DNA of 64,000 bases from Microbacterium flavum (GCF_018717645.1 NZ_JAFLHG010000003.1:226174-290173), one strand, 5' to 3'; counted from the first letter of the stretch, positions 34,341 through 46,140 are shown. Numbers and translations: made by a program. Notes: a model not told the origin generated them from the sequence alone.

Positions 34341-34595
34341 TCAGCGCTGCAGGCGCTTCTTGAGCAGCTTCTCCTCGTCGCCGTGGATGGGCGAGTCGGT
34401 GGCGATCAGATGGCCGCGCGAGGCCCGGTAGGTGTCGATCAGCGTGCCGATGGACAGGGCGAGGGTGATGCCCCAGCTGAGCCATGCGAGGGCCTGTCGC
34501 CACGTGAACGGCACGTCTCCGCGCGCGCCGCGCAGAAGCGCGACGCCGCTCGTCACGGCGGAGATGAGCCCGGTCCCGAACAGGTACTTGCGCAT
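34341..34595 (-). CDS. Small membrane protein of unknown function
   Basis: 84 residues: MRKYLFGTGLISAVTSGVAL as a first hydrophobic segment, ALAWLSWGITLALSIGTLID as a second, then a charged tail (GDEEKLLKKRLQR). Two-helix membrane protein with no recognised domain. ATG 34595 sits 6 nt from a TAACGT box that overlaps the otsA promoter, so it is divergent from otsA. Confidence 0.68.
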   Translation of the reverse strand: MRKYLFGTGLISAVTSGVALLRGARGDVPFTWRQALAWLSWGITLALSIGTLIDTYRASRGHLIATDSPIHGDEEKLLKKRLQR

Positions 34596-34601
34596 ACGAC
34601 C

Positions 34602-34611
34602 ACGTTAGCCT
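34602..34611. promoter_or_regulatory. Bidirectional -10 element, membrane protein/otsA
   Basis: ACGTTAGCCT. Minus: TAACGT 6 nt before ATG 34595. Plus: TAGCCT, about 27 nt before the otsA ATG, with a GAGAGGAG ribosome site between. Same 10-bp layout as at 10403. Confidence 0.5.
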
Positions 34612-34638
34612 GGAACGACCCCCGCCGAGAGGAGCGCC

Positions 34639-36105
34639 ATGAGCGCGCAGAGCGACCACGCGACGACGCACAGCGATCACGCGACGACGACGGCGGATCT
34701 CGTCGTCGTCTCCAACCGACTCCCGGTGGACCGCTCCGCCGAGGACGACGACTGGCGCCGCTCGCCCGGAGGACTGGTCGCCGCCCTCGAACCGGTGCTC
34801 CAGCAGAGCGGCGGCGCCTGGGTCGGGTGGCCCGGCCAACCGGGTGCGGAGATCGAGCCGTTCACCTTCGACGGCATGGCGCTCGTTCCCGTCGTCCTCA
34901 GCGAAGAGGATGTGGAGCTGTACTACGAGGGCTTCTCGAACGACACCATCTGGCCCCTCTACCACGACGTGATCTCACCGCCGGCCTACCACCGTGAGTG
35001 GTGGGACGCGTATGTCCGGGTCAACCGGCGGTTCGCCGAGGCCGCGGCCTCGGTCGCGGCCGAGGGCGCGACGGTGTGGGTGCAGGACTACCAGCTGCAG
35101 CTCGTCCCGAGCTTGCTACGAGAGCTTCGGCCCGATGTGACGATCGGCTACTTCCACCACATCCCGTTCCCCGCATACGGCCTCTACGCCCAGCTCCCGT
35201 GGCGGAAGCAGGTCCTCTCCGGCCTGCTCGGCGCCGATGTCATCGGCTTCCAGAGGGTGGCGGATGCCGGCAACTTCGCCCGCGCGGTTCGGCGTCAGCT
35301 GGGGTATGAGACCAAGGCGGGCTCCATCAAGGTGCCGAGGACCGAGGCGGAGGGCGGCGGCACGCGTACGGCGATCGCGAAGGCCTACCCGATCTCCATC
35401 GACGTGGCGGCGTACGACGAGCTCGCCCGGCGCCCGGACGTGCAGGCTCGGGCGAAGGAGATCCGCGAGAGCCTCGGCAATCCGAAGACGGTGCTGTTCG
35501 GGGTCGACCGGCTCGACTACACCAAGGGCATCGGTCATCGCCTGAAGGCGTACGGCGAACTGCTCGCCGACGGCCGACTGGACGTCGAGGACGTCACTCT
35601 CGTGCAGGTCGCGAGTCCGAGCCGTGAGCGCGTCGCGGCCTACATGCAGCTGCGCGACGAGATCGAGCTCACCGTCGGTCGGATCAACGGCGACTACGAC
35701 ACCGTCGGGCACACGGCGATCCGGTACCTCCATCACTCGTACCCGCGCGAGGAGATGGTGGCGCTCTACCTCGCCGCCGACGTCATGCTCGTCACGGCGC
35801 TCCGCGACGGGATGAACCTCGTCGCCAAGGAGTACATCGCCAGTCGCGTCGATGGGGGAGGCGTCCTCATCCTCAGCGAGTTCACCGGGGCGGCCGACGA
35901 GCTGACCCAGGCGGTGCGGGTGAACCCGCACGACATCGCCGGTCTGAAGGATGCCATCACGGCCGCGATCGAGATGCCCGAGGCCGAGCGCCGCCGACGC
36001 ATGAGGGCGCTCCGCCGCCGCGTCCGCGATCACGACGTCTCCGACTGGTCGCGCTCCTTCCTCGGCGACCTGGCGCTCCGCAGCGGCGAGGCGGCCACCT
36101 CGTGA
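34639..36105 (+). CDS. otsA: Trehalose-6-phosphate synthase
   Basis: 488-residue GT20 glycosyltransferase that makes trehalose 6-phosphate from UDP- or GDP-glucose and glucose 6-phosphate. It shows VVVSNRLPVDRS, WVQDYQLQLVPSLLRELRP, GYFHHIPFPAYG, FGVDRLDYTKGI near residue 288 and VTALRDGMNLVAKEYIAS, all family hallmarks. The first 18 residues contain a small duplication (SDHATTHSDHATT). Overlaps otsB by 4 nt; the pair makes trehalose, an osmoprotectant and mycolate precursor carrier in actinobacteria. Confidence 0.96.
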   Translation: MSAQSDHATTHSDHATTTADLVVVSNRLPVDRSAEDDDWRRSPGGLVAALEPVLQQSGGAWVGWPGQPGAEIEPFTFDGMALVPVVLSEEDVELYYEGFSNDTIWPLYHDVISPPAYHREWWDAYVRVNRRFAEAAASVAAEGATVWVQDYQLQLVPSLLRELRPDVTIGYFHHIPFPAYGLYAQLPWRKQVLSGLLGADVIGFQRVADAGNFARAVRRQLGYETKAGSIKVPRTEAEGGGTRTAIAKAYPISIDVAAYDELARRPDVQARAKEIRESLGNPKTVLFGVDRLDYTKGIGHRLKAYGELLADGRLDVEDVTLVQVASPSRERVAAYMQLRDEIELTVGRINGDYDTVGHTAIRYLHHSYPREEMVALYLAADVMLVTALRDGMNLVAKEYIASRVDGGGVLILSEFTGAADELTQAVRVNPHDIAGLKDAITAAIEMPEAERRRRMRALRRRVRDHDVSDWSRSFLGDLALRSGEAATS

Positions 36106-36893
36106 GCACGAGCGCGAGCCTCAGCCCCGACGATGCCGTCGCCCGTCTCGCTGACACGCGTCACCTTCTCGTGGCGCTCGATTTCGACGGAACGCTCTCG
36201 CCGCTCATCGACGAGCCGATGGATGCGCGGATGCTGCCGGAGTCTCGGGAGGCCCTCGACGCCCTGATCGCGGTTCCGCAGACATCCGTCGCGCTCGTGT
36301 CCGGTCGCAGCCTCGGGGACCTACGCATCATCGCCGAGCATCGCGACGATTCGCCGATCCTCCTCGCGGGGTCCCACGGCGCCGAGCACTGGGTGCCCGG
36401 AGGGACCGCGGGGGACGGGCCGACCGCGTCGGAGCGGGCCCTTCGGGACCGCCTGCGCGCGGCAGCGGAGGAGCTGGTCGCCGACATCCCGAACGCCTGG
36501 ATCGAGCCGAAGTCGTACGGCTTCGCCGTCCCCTCACGCGTCGTGGCGGAGGCGGATCGCGCGGACCTGCACGCGCGCGTCGACGCGCTGATGGCGCGCG
36601 AGGCACCCACTTGGCGCCGTCGGGAGGGACACCACATCGTCGAGTACGCCTTCCGCGCCGAGGGCAAGGATGCCGCCGTGGCATGGCTGCGGGAGCGCAC
36701 CGGCGCGAGCGCGGTGCTCTTCGCGGGGGATGACGTGACCGACGAGGACGCGCTGGGTGCACTCCAGCCCGGCGACGTCGGCGTGCACGTCGGGACCGGC
36801 TCCACTCACGCGCGGGTCCGTGTGGAGGGCATCCCACAACTCGCCGCGATGCTTGTGCGCCTCGCACACGAGCGCGCCCACCGGCGGGAATAG
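36102..36893 (+). CDS. otsB: Trehalose-phosphatase
   Basis: 263-residue HAD-superfamily phosphatase that dephosphorylates trehalose 6-phosphate. Nucleophile motif LVALDFDGTLSPL near residue 25, the GSHGAEHW motif around residue 92 and motif IV FAGDDVTDEDAL near residue 209. GTG start inside the otsA 3' end. Its TAG stop forms part of the -10 box of ilvD. Confidence 0.95.
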   Translation: MSTSASLSPDDAVARLADTRHLLVALDFDGTLSPLIDEPMDARMLPESREALDALIAVPQTSVALVSGRSLGDLRIIAEHRDDSPILLAGSHGAEHWVPGGTAGDGPTASERALRDRLRAAAEELVADIPNAWIEPKSYGFAVPSRVVAEADRADLHARVDALMAREAPTWRRREGHHIVEYAFRAEGKDAAVAWLRERTGASAVLFAGDDVTDEDALGALQPGDVGVHVGTGSTHARVRVEGIPQLAAMLVRLAHERAHRRE

Positions 36894-36896
36894 ACT
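36891..36896 (+). promoter_or_regulatory. Putative -10 box of ilvD
   Basis: TAGACT, overlapping the otsB TAG stop and 6 nt before the ilvD ATG; no ribosome site, so likely leaderless. Confidence 0.5.
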
Positions 36897-36902
36897 GCGA
36901 GA

Positions 36903-38618
36903 ATGCCTTCCCGCGACGACACCAGCGCCACCGTCGACATCAAGCCCCGCTCCCGCGCCGTCACCGACGGCATCGAGGCGACGACCTCCCGCGGCATGCT
37001 GCGGGCCGTCGGCATGGGCGACGAGGACTGGGACAAGCCCCAGATCGGCATCGCATCGAGCTGGAACGAGATCACTCCCTGCAACCTCAGCCTCGACCGG
37101 CTCGCGCAGGGCGCGAAGGAGGGCGTGCACGCCGGCGGCGGATACCCGCTGCAGTTCGGCACCATCTCCGTCTCGGACGGCATCTCGATGGGCCACGAGG
37201 GCATGCACTTCTCGCTCGTCTCCCGCGAGGTCATCGCCGATTCCGTGGAGACGGTGGTCATGGCCGAGCGCCTCGACGGCACCGTGCTCCTCGCCGGCTG
37301 CGACAAGTCGATCCCGGGGATGCTCATGGCATCCGCCCGCCTCGACCTGTCGAGCGTCTTCCTCTACGCCGGCTCGATCGCGCCGGGCTGGGTGAAGCTC
37401 TCGGACGGCACTGAGAAGGACGTGACGATCATCGACTCGTTCGAGGCCGTCGGCGCGTGTCTGGCGGGCAAGATGAGCGAGGCGGACCTCAAGCGCATCG
37501 AGTGCGCGATCGCCCCCGGCGAGGGCGCCTGCGGTGGAATGTACACGGCGAACACCATGGCGTCGGTCGCCGAGGCCCTCGGGCTCTCGCTGCCGGGCTC
37601 GGCCGCGCCGCCCTCGGCCGACCGTCGGCGCGACTACTTCGCGCACCGCTCGGGCGAGGCCGTCGTCGAGCTGCTCCGCCAGGGCATCACGACGCGCGAC
37701 ATCCTCACGCCGCAGGCGTTCGAGAACGCGATCGCGCTCGCGATGGCCCTCGGCGGCTCGACGAACGTGGTCCTGCACCTCCTGGCGATCGCGCGCGAGG
37801 CGGAGGTGGAGCTCAGCCTCACCGACTTCAACCGCATCGGCGACAAGGTTCCGCACGTGGCCGACATGAAGCCGTTCGGGAAGTACGTCATGAACGACGT
37901 CGACCGGCACGGCGGCATCCCGGTCATCATGAAGGCCATGCTCGATGAGGGACTCCTCCACGGCGACGCCCTGACCGTCACCGGCAAAACGCTCGCCGAG
38001 AACCTGGAGGCGCTGAACCCGGATCCCGTCGACGGCACGGTGATCCACTCCTTCGACAACCCGATCCACGCGACGGGCGGCATCACGATCCTGCACGGCT
38101 CCCTGGCGCCCGAGGGTGCGGTCGTGAAGACCGCGGGCTTCGACGCCTCGGTGTTCGAGGGTCCGGCCCGCGTCTTCGAGCGCGAGCGCGCCGCGATGGA
38201 CGCACTGGAGGCCGGTGCGATCGACGCGGGGGATGTCATCGTCATCCGCTACGAGGGCCCCAAGGGCGGCCCGGGAATGCGCGAGATGCTCGCGATCACC
38301 GCCGCCATCAAGGGCGCGGGGCTCGGAAAAGATGTACTACTGTTGACGGACGGACGATTCTCAGGCGGCACAACCGGCCTGTGCATCGGCCACATAGCAC
38401 CCGAAGCGGTGGACGCTGGTCCCATCGCCTTCGTGCGCGATGGTGATCTGATACGGGTCGATATCGCGGCTCGCACCCTCGACCTACTCGTCGACGAGGC
38501 AGAGCTGAGCTCCCGCCGGGACGGCTGGGAGCCCCTTCCCCCGCGCTATACCCGTGGCGTTCTGGCCAAGTACTCGAAACTCGTGCGCTCCGCTGCGGAG
38601 GGCGCGACGACGGGCTAG
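36903..38618 (+). CDS. ilvD: Dihydroxy-acid dehydratase
   Basis: 571-residue iron-sulfur enzyme that dehydrates dihydroxyacids to 2-keto acids in isoleucine/valine biosynthesis. Cluster-ligating cysteines in [12 protein letters not shown] and [14 protein letters not shown]; also SNGSWNE-like [17 protein letters not shown], and the C-terminal [23 protein letters not shown] with the catalytic serine region. Appears leaderless. First of four ilv genes in a row (ilvD, ilvB, ilvN, ilvC). Confidence 0.96.
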   Translation: MPSRDDTSATVDIKPRSRAVTDGIEATTSRGMLRAVGMGDEDWDKPQIGIASSWNEITPCNLSLDRLAQGAKEGVHAGGGYPLQFGTISVSDGISMGHEGMHFSLVSREVIADSVETVVMAERLDGTVLLAGCDKSIPGMLMASARLDLSSVFLYAGSIAPGWVKLSDGTEKDVTIIDSFEAVGACLAGKMSEADLKRIECAIAPGEGACGGMYTANTMASVAEALGLSLPGSAAPPSADRRRDYFAHRSGEAVVELLRQGITTRDILTPQAFENAIALAMALGGSTNVVLHLLAIAREAEVELSLTDFNRIGDKVPHVADMKPFGKYVMNDVDRHGGIPVIMKAMLDEGLLHGDALTVTGKTLAENLEALNPDPVDGTVIHSFDNPIHATGGITILHGSLAPEGAVVKTAGFDASVFEGPARVFERERAAMDALEAGAIDAGDVIVIRYEGPKGGPGMREMLAITAAIKGAGLGKDVLLLTDGRFSGGTTGLCIGHIAPEAVDAGPIAFVRDGDLIRVDIAARTLDLLVDEAELSSRRDGWEPLPPRYTRGVLAKYSKLVRSAAEGATTG

Positions 38619-38660
38619 GCCCGCTTCTTCTTCGCATCCACGATCACCGAGGTCTCCCAC

Positions 38661-40469
38661 ATGTCACTCGACACCGCTGCGGCCGTGCCCCGGCCGCCCG
38701 CGCGCGGAACATCCGCCGCGTCCCCCTCGATCACCGGCGCGCAGGCCGTCGTGCGCACACTCGACCTCCTCGGCGTCACCGACGTCTTCGGTCTCCCCGG
38801 CGGCGCGATCATGCCCGTCTACGACCCGCTCATGGACGATGAGAAGGTCCGTCACATCCTCGTCCGCCACGAGCAGGGCGCCGGTCACGCCGCCGAGGGC
38901 TACGCCGCCGCCACGGGGCGCACCGGCGTCGCGATCGCGACGTCCGGCCCGGGAGCGACGAACCTCGTCACCGCGATCGCCGACGCCTACATGGACTCCG
39001 TCCCCATCGTCTGCATCACCGGCCAGGTCTTCAGCCACCTGATGGGCACCGACGCCTTCCAGGAGGCCGACATCGTCGGCATCACCATGCCGATCACCAA
39101 GCACTCCTTCCTGGTCAAGCGCGCCGAGGAGATCCCCGGTGCGATCGCCGCGGCGTTCGAGATCGCCTCGACGGGGCGACCCGGCCCCGTGCTCGTGGAC
39201 ATCACCAAGGATGCCCAGCAGGCATCCGCGCCGTTCGTCTGGCCGCCCAAGATCGACCTGCCCGGGTACCGTCCGGTGACGAAGGCGCACGGCAAGCAGA
39301 TCCAGGCTGCCGCCCAGCTGATCGCCACGTCCGCCAAGCCCGTGCTCTACGTCGGCGGCGGCGTCATCCGCGCCGGCGCGTCGGCGGAGCTGCTGGCTTT
39401 CGCCGAGGCGACCGGGGCGCCCGTCGTCACGACGCTGATGGCGCGCGGCGCGTTCCCCGACTCGCACACGCAGAACCTCGGCATGCCCGGCATGCACGGC
39501 ACCGTTCCCGCCGTGCTCGCGCTGCAGGAGTCCGACCTCATCGTGGCGCTCGGAGCGCGGTTCGATGACCGCGTCACCGGCAAGGCGGAGCTGTTCGCCC
39601 CGAACGCGAAGATCGTGCACGTCGACATCGACCCCGCGGAGATCTCCAAGATCCGCACGGCCGACGTGCCGATCGTGGGTGACCTCAAAGAGGTGCTCGT
39701 CGACCTGGATGCCGCGTTCCACCCGGCGCGCGCAGAGCACACGCCGGACATCTCGGAGTGGTGGTCCTACCTCGACGGACTGCGCCAGGAGTTCCCCCTC
39801 GGGTACACCGAGCCCGAGGACGGCCTGCTCGCGCCGCAGTACGTGATCAAGCGCATCGGCGAGCTCTCCGGCCCGGAGGCCGTCTACGCGGCGGGCGTCG
39901 GCCAGCACCAGATGTGGGCGGCGCAGTTCATCTCCTACGAGCGGCCGAACTCGTGGCTCAACTCCGGCGGCGCCGGGACGATGGGCTACTCGGTGCCCGC
40001 GGCGATGGGCGCGAAGGTCGCCGAACCCGACCGTGTCGTCTGGGCGATCGACGGCGACGGGTGCTTCCAGATGACCAACCAGGAGCTCGCGACCTGCGTC
40101 ATCAACGAGATCCCGATCAAGGTCGCGATCATCAACAACTCCAGCCTGGGCATGGTGCGCCAGTGGCAGACGCTGTTCTTCGCCGGACGCCATTCCAACA
40201 CCGACCTGAACACGGGGCACGGCACACGGCGCATCCCCGACTTCGTGAAGCTCGCCGAGGCGTACGGATGCCTCGGCATCCGCGTCGAGAAGGCGGAGGA
40301 CGTGGATGCGGCCATCGAGCTCGCGCTGAAGACGAACGACCGCCCGGTCGTGATCGACTTCGTCGTCTCGGCCGACGCGATGGTGTGGCCGATGGTGCCG
40401 CAGGGCGTCAGCAACAGTTTCGTCCAGTACGCGCGCCAGCACGCGCCGAGCTTCGACCAGGAGGACTGA
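38661..40469 (+). CDS. ilvB: Acetolactate synthase large subunit
   Basis: 602-residue ThDP-dependent carboligase making acetolactate and acetohydroxybutyrate. Glu in [14 protein letters not shown] (cofactor activator), [29 protein letters not shown], and the ThDP/Mg motif [14 protein letters not shown] with [16 protein letters not shown]. Preceded by a 42-bp gap without a clear -10, so it may be co-transcribed with ilvD. The N-terminus has an extra Ala/Pro-rich stretch of about 25 residues before the conserved part. Confidence 0.96.
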   Translation: MSLDTAAAVPRPPARGTSAASPSITGAQAVVRTLDLLGVTDVFGLPGGAIMPVYDPLMDDEKVRHILVRHEQGAGHAAEGYAAATGRTGVAIATSGPGATNLVTAIADAYMDSVPIVCITGQVFSHLMGTDAFQEADIVGITMPITKHSFLVKRAEEIPGAIAAAFEIASTGRPGPVLVDITKDAQQASAPFVWPPKIDLPGYRPVTKAHGKQIQAAAQLIATSAKPVLYVGGGVIRAGASAELLAFAEATGAPVVTTLMARGAFPDSHTQNLGMPGMHGTVPAVLALQESDLIVALGARFDDRVTGKAELFAPNAKIVHVDIDPAEISKIRTADVPIVGDLKEVLVDLDAAFHPARAEHTPDISEWWSYLDGLRQEFPLGYTEPEDGLLAPQYVIKRIGELSGPEAVYAAGVGQHQMWAAQFISYERPNSWLNSGGAGTMGYSVPAAMGAKVAEPDRVVWAIDGDGCFQMTNQELATCVINEIPIKVAIINNSSLGMVRQWQTLFFAGRHSNTDLNTGHGTRRIPDFVKLAEAYGCLGIRVEKAEDVDAAIELALKTNDRPVVIDFVVSADAMVWPMVPQGVSNSFVQYARQHAPSFDQED

Positions 40470-40471
40470 TC

Positions 40472-42119
<1,648 letters not shown>

Positions 42120-42162
42120 CGAAGACTCTCGGCGCACCCGCCGAGAACGGCTGTCACAGCCA

Positions 42163-42197
42163 GAGGGCCCGACCCCACACCAGGGGGTCGGGCCCTC
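42163..42197 (+). terminator. Terminator after ilvC
   Basis: GAGGGCCCGACCCC pairs with GGGGTCGGGCCCTC around a 7-nt loop, followed by a short T-rich stretch (gccTTTG). Confidence 0.85.
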
Positions 42198-42237
42198 GCC
42201 TTTGCTGATCCGGCCCGTCGCCGATCCGGCGCTTTGC

Positions 42238-42243
42238 TAGCGT
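42238..42243 (+). promoter_or_regulatory. Putative -10 box of cutC
   Basis: TAGCGT, 7 nt before the ATG at 42251 with no ribosome site; leaderless arrangement. Confidence 0.5.
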
Positions 42244-42250
42244 GGCGGGT

Positions 42251-42973
42251 ATGACCGTCGCGCTCGAGATCGCCGTCCAGGACCCCGCCGGAGCGCGAGC
42301 GGCGATCGCCGCCGGCGCGGATCGCCTCGAGCTGTGCCAGGCGCTTGCGATGGGTGGTCTCACACCCTCGCTGGGCCTCATCGAGGCCGCGGCGGAGGCG
42401 GTCGGGGGAGACCGGGTGAACGTCCTCGTCCGCCCCCGCGGCGGCGGATTCGTCTATTCGGCGGAGGAGATCGCCCTGGTCCAGGCCGACATCGCCGCCT
42501 CCGTCCGCCACGGCGCGGGAGGCGTCGTCATCGGCGCGCTCACTGCGGAGGGGCGCGCCGATCTCGACGCCGTGGCGCGCTGGCGGGATGCCGCGGGCGC
42601 GGCGACGCTCGTCTTCCACCGCGCGATCGATGCGACGCCGGACATCCTCGCCGTGCTGGCGCAGCTGCGGGAGATCGGCGTCGATCGCATTCTCACGTCC
42701 GGTGGAGCGGCGAGGTCGATCGACGGGCTCGAGACCCTCACGCGCCTGGCCCGGGAGAGCGGGGAGGTCGAGATCATGGCGGGTGGCGGCATCCGCGCCG
42801 AGGACATCCCCGCGATCGTCGCGACCGGCGTCGACGCCGTGCACCTCTCCGCGCGCGGCCGGGCGGGGGCCGAAGACCCCTCGGGCCCGGGCGGCGGGAC
42901 GCCCGGCTACGACGTCACCGACCCGGAGGCGGTCCGCGCTGCCGTCGCCGCAGTCGCGGACGCGGCCCGCTGA
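42251..42973 (+). CDS. cutC: CutC family protein (copper homeostasis)
   Basis: 240-residue CutC-fold TIM barrel. The family was first linked to copper tolerance, but the mechanism is uncertain. Hallmarks: ALEIAVQDPAGARAAIAAGADRLELCQALAMGGLTPS and VNVLVRPRGGGFVYSAEE, FHRAIDATPD, ILTSGGAARS, IMAGGGI. Start ATG 42251 is supported by the leaderless -10 box. Stands alone after the ilv terminator; followed after 18 bp by a two-gene membrane operon. Confidence 0.88.
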   Translation: MTVALEIAVQDPAGARAAIAAGADRLELCQALAMGGLTPSLGLIEAAAEAVGGDRVNVLVRPRGGGFVYSAEEIALVQADIAASVRHGAGGVVIGALTAEGRADLDAVARWRDAAGAATLVFHRAIDATPDILAVLAQLREIGVDRILTSGGAARSIDGLETLTRLARESGEVEIMAGGGIRAEDIPAIVATGVDAVHLSARGRAGAEDPSGPGGGTPGYDVTDPEAVRAAVAAVADAAR

Positions 42974-42979
42974 GCGCGC

Positions 42980-42985
42980 TACGCT
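42980..42985 (+). promoter_or_regulatory. Putative -10 box
   Basis: TACGCT, 6 nt before GTG 42992 and 9 nt before ATG 42995; probably drives a leaderless two-gene operon of membrane proteins. Confidence 0.42.
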
Positions 42986-42991
42986 GAGCGC

Positions 42992-43519
42992 GTGATGTCC
43001 GGACGCGACGACGACGCCCTCCGCTGGGAGGGGGACGACGACCCCACCCTCGACGTGGGTGCGGCTGCACCCGCCGCGCCCGCTGCTCCGCGCGACGATC
43101 CGGCCGCTGAGCCGGTCGCGCTGCCGGACGGGTTCACCGCGGTCGGCAAGGACAGCGCGAGCGTCGGACGGATCGAGGCCGACGGATCGGTCGTCATGCC
43201 GGGGGAGCGCGAGCCGCTGTCCACCGCAGCGCTCCTCGCGCTGGGCGTGCTCGCGGGCGTCTACCTCCTCTTCACCATCGGCTGGATCGTCGGGGGGATC
43301 CGGCTGCAGGGGACCGCGCAGTACCTCGTGAGCCCCGTCGGCTACCAGGCGGCGTTCTGGCTCGCCGTCATCGCCCCCGTGGTCTGGTTCGGCACCGCCT
43401 ACGTCCTCACGCGGAGCGCGAAGGCGTGGGTGCGGATCTCGTGCCTCGTGGCCGGTCTCGTCCTGCTCGTCCCATGGCCGTTCGTCATGGTGGGCGCTGT
43501 CGGGACGGTGGCGTCATGA
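42992..43519 (+). CDS. Membrane protein of unknown function
   Basis: 175-residue protein with an acidic, Ala/Pro-rich cytoplasmic N-terminus (about 75 residues) and three hydrophobic segments (AALLALGVLAGVYLLFTIGW, AAFWLAVIAPVVWFGTAYVL, ISCLVAGLVLLVPWPFVMVG). I do not recognise the family, but DUF-type membrane proteins of this shape are usual in Microbacteriaceae. Start is either GTG 42992 or ATG 42995. Overlaps the next gene by 4 nt. Confidence 0.7.
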   Translation: MMSGRDDDALRWEGDDDPTLDVGAAAPAAPAAPRDDPAAEPVALPDGFTAVGKDSASVGRIEADGSVVMPGEREPLSTAALLALGVLAGVYLLFTIGWIVGGIRLQGTAQYLVSPVGYQAAFWLAVIAPVVWFGTAYVLTRSAKAWVRISCLVAGLVLLVPWPFVMVGAVGTVAS

Positions 43520-43887
43520 CCTCCGAGTCCGGTGCGACCGCGACGCCGACGCCCCGCCCGGCGCGCCCGCGCGCGCTGCCGACCTGGGTGATCGTCGCCC
43601 TCTCGGTCTTCTTCGGACTGTTCTACGCCTACGCGGTATGGAACGCGGTGGCGTTCCTCATCTCGCAGGCCACCGGCCCTCTGGGACTGAACGGCGCCGG
43701 CTGGGCGATCCTCCTCGCCGCCGTCCTGTTCCCCCTCGTCGCCTTCGGCGTGGCATTCGCGATCGGCTGGCGCCGCACGTGGGGAGAGCTGTCCCTCACC
43801 CTCCTCGCAGGCCTGTGCATCGTCGCGGTGTTCTGGCTCAACGTCGTCGCGTACAGCGTGACGAACGGCGCCGCGCTGCTCGGCTGA
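43516..43887 (+). CDS. Small membrane protein of unknown function
   Basis: 123 residues with a proline-rich N-terminus and three hydrophobic helices (WVIVALSVFFGLFYAYAVWN, WAILLAAVLFPLVAFGVAFA, LTLLAGLCIVAVFWLNVVAY). ATG at 43516 overlaps the previous stop (ATGA), so the two proteins are probably made together and may form a complex. No known domain. Confidence 0.7.
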   Translation: MTSESGATATPTPRPARPRALPTWVIVALSVFFGLFYAYAVWNAVAFLISQATGPLGLNGAGWAILLAAVLFPLVAFGVAFAIGWRRTWGELSLTLLAGLCIVAVFWLNVVAYSVTNGAALLG

Positions 43888-43937
43888 GCGCGGCGACCTC
43901 GCCCGTCATACGGTCATCGGCGGCTCCGCGCCCCCGG

Positions 43938-43943
43938 TAGGCT
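43938..43943 (+). promoter_or_regulatory. Putative -10 box of serA
   Basis: TAGGCT, about 40 nt upstream of the serA GTG; a AAAGG ribosome site lies at 43969-43973, so this gene has a leader unlike several neighbours. Confidence 0.45.
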
Positions 43944-43983
43944 GGCATCCTTCCACCGATCCCTTCGCAAAGGTTCTGCCGCC

Positions 43984-45588
43984 GTGTCCAAGCCCGTCGT
44001 CCTCATCGCCGAAGAACTCTCTCCCGCCACGATCGACGCCCTCGGGCCCGATTTCGAGATCCGGACCGTGGACGGCACCGACCGTCCCGCGCTCCTCTCG
44101 GCGATCGCGGACTCCGACGCGATCCTCGTGCGGTCGGCGACGAAGGTGGATGCCGAGGCCATCGCCGCGGCATCCCGGCTGAAGGTCGTCGCCCGCGCGG
44201 GCGTCGGCCTCGACAACGTCGACATCAAGGCGGCGACGGCCGCCGGCGTCATGGTCGTCAACGCCCCGACCTCCAACATCATCTCCGCCGCCGAGCTCAC
44301 CGTCGGGCACATCCTGAGCCTCGCCCGCCACATCCCGGCCGCGCATTCCTCCCTCGCCGCCGGCGCGTGGAAGCGCAGCTCCTTCACGGGGACCGAGCTC
44401 TTCGAGAAGACCGTCGGCATCGTCGGCCTCGGTCGGATCGGCGCCCTCATCGCCGCCCGTCTGCAGGGGTTCGGCGTGACGGTCGTCGCGTACGACCCGT
44501 ATGTCACTCCCGCGCGGGCGCAGCAGCTCGGCGTCACGCTGCTGAGCCTCGAGGACCTCCTCGCGCAGAGCGACTTCGTCACGATCCACATGCCCAAGAC
44601 GCCGGAGACGACCGGCATGATCGGCGCCGAGCAGTTCGCCATCATGAAGCCGACCGCCTACGTCGTGAACGTCGCCCGCGGCGGCCTGATCGACGAGGAG
44701 GCGCTGTTCACGGCCCTCACGACGGGCGAGATCGCCGGCGCGGGTCTCGACGTGTTCACGTCGGAGCCCCCGAAGCAGGACGGCACCGCCTTCCCGCTGC
44801 TGTCGCTGCCGAACGTCGTCGTGACGCCGCACCTGGGCGCCTCGACCGACGAGGCGCAGGAGAAGGCCGGCATCTCGGTGGCTCGCTCGGTCAAGCTCGC
44901 TCTCGAGGGCGACCTCGTGCCCGACGCGGTCAACGTCGCCGGCGGCGTCATCGACCCGTTCGTGCGCCCCGGCATCGCGCTCGTCGAGCAGCTCGGCCAG
45001 GTGTTCTCCGCTCTGGCCGCGAGCGCCCTCACGAGCCTCGACATCGAGGTGCGGGGCGAGCTGGCCGCCTACGACGTGAGCGTGTACCGCCTTGCCGCCC
45101 TCAAGGGCATCCTCTCGAAGATCGTCAGTGAGAACGTCTCGTACGTGAACGCGCCCCTGTTCGCGGAGCAGCGCGGAATCGAGACCCGTCTGATCGTCGA
45201 GGCCGACAGCCCGCTGTACCGCAACATCACGATCCTGCGCGGCACGCTGTCCGACGGGACGGTCCTCACGGTCGCGGGCACCCTCGCCGGCACGCGGATG
45301 GTGCCGAAGATCGTCGGGATCAACGGGTACGAGATCGAGGTGCCCATCGAGCAGCATCACCTCGTCATGCGCTACGCCGATCGCCCCGGCATCGTCGCGA
45401 TCTACGGTCAGAAGCTCGGCGAGGCCGGCATCAACATCGCCGGACTCTTCGTCGCGCAGCCGGATGCCTCCGGCCGGGCCCTGTCGGTGCTGACCGTCGA
45501 CCAGCCGGTGCCCGAGGAGATCTTCGAGTCGATGCGCACCGCCGTCGGCGCCGACCTCTTCCGCCAGATCGAGATCACCGAGGACTGA
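43984..45588 (+). CDS. serA: D-3-phosphoglycerate dehydrogenase
   Basis: 534-residue enzyme for the first step of serine biosynthesis. NAD-binding GIVGLGRIGALIAARL near residue 145, VNVARGGLIDEEAL with catalytic Arg near 235, TPHLGASTDEAQEKAG with catalytic His, a long intervening domain typical of actinobacterial SerA (residues about 320-450), and a C-terminal ACT domain (HHLVMRYADRPGIVAIYGQKLGEAG region). GTG start. Ends 3 bp from the convergent TetR gene. Confidence 0.95.
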   Translation: MSKPVVLIAEELSPATIDALGPDFEIRTVDGTDRPALLSAIADSDAILVRSATKVDAEAIAAASRLKVVARAGVGLDNVDIKAATAAGVMVVNAPTSNIISAAELTVGHILSLARHIPAAHSSLAAGAWKRSSFTGTELFEKTVGIVGLGRIGALIAARLQGFGVTVVAYDPYVTPARAQQLGVTLLSLEDLLAQSDFVTIHMPKTPETTGMIGAEQFAIMKPTAYVVNVARGGLIDEEALFTALTTGEIAGAGLDVFTSEPPKQDGTAFPLLSLPNVVVTPHLGASTDEAQEKAGISVARSVKLALEGDLVPDAVNVAGGVIDPFVRPGIALVEQLGQVFSALAASALTSLDIEVRGELAAYDVSVYRLAALKGILSKIVSENVSYVNAPLFAEQRGIETRLIVEADSPLYRNITILRGTLSDGTVLTVAGTLAGTRMVPKIVGINGYEIEVPIEQHHLVMRYADRPGIVAIYGQKLGEAGINIAGLFVAQPDASGRALSVLTVDQPVPEEIFESMRTAVGADLFRQIEITED

Positions 45589-45591
45589 TCC

Positions 45592-46134
45592 TCAGCGCAC
45601 CGCGCGCTCGACCAGGGCGACCAGGGCGTCCATGGCGTCACCGCGGGGGACGGGGCCCGGGATCGAGCCGCCCGAGAGGGCGTTGTTGAAGTAGAGGCCG
45701 TCGCCCACGAGCATCACGAGATCCAGCGCCGCCCCATCGGGGGCGTAGGGGCGGAGAGCATCCGCCCACTTCTCCCGCACCTCCCGGAGCGCTTCGGCAG
45801 CCTGAGCGTTGCCGCCCTGGGCGAGGCGAGAGGTCGCGAGGATGGCTCGGTCGATCGGGTCGTTCGTCATCACCGACGAGCGCAGGTAGAACGCGATGGG
45901 TCCGCCGGGGTGGCCCGTCATCGCGACGACGTCCTCGTCCACGAGAACCTGCAGGCGCTCGACCAGCCCGGCCTCGAGGGCCTCCTTCGACGCGAAGTGG
46001 TAGAGCAGGCCGCCCTTGGAGACGCCCGCGGCGCGCGCCGTGGCATCCATCGTCGCGGCACGTTCGCCCTCGGCGACGAGGATCGCCTCGAATGCGTCGA
46101 GGACCTTCTCGCGGGCGAGGGGAGGGCGGCTCAT
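45592..46134 (-). CDS. TetR family transcriptional regulator
   Basis: 180-residue repressor. HTH: KVLDAFEAILVAEGERAATM, TARAAGVSKGGLLYHFASKEALEAG, with a Gly-Gly in the recognition turn; C-terminal ligand domain of four helices. ATG 46134 lies 7 nt from a TATAGT box on its strand. It is divergent from an MFS drug-exporter-like gene, with one 20-bp operator between them, so it very probably represses that gene and itself. Confidence 0.92.
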   Translation of the reverse strand: MSRPPLAREKVLDAFEAILVAEGERAATMDATARAAGVSKGGLLYHFASKEALEAGLVERLQVLVDEDVVAMTGHPGGPIAFYLRSSVMTNDPIDRAILATSRLAQGGNAQAAEALREVREKWADALRPYAPDGAALDLVMLVGDGLYFNNALSGGSIPGPVPRGDAMDALVALVERAVR

Positions 46135-46140
46135 ATCTGT

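Noticed and set aside
34639..34700. SDHATT duplication in OtsA as a repeat array
   Set aside because: Only two imperfect copies in a variable N-terminus; ordinary low-complexity sequence.
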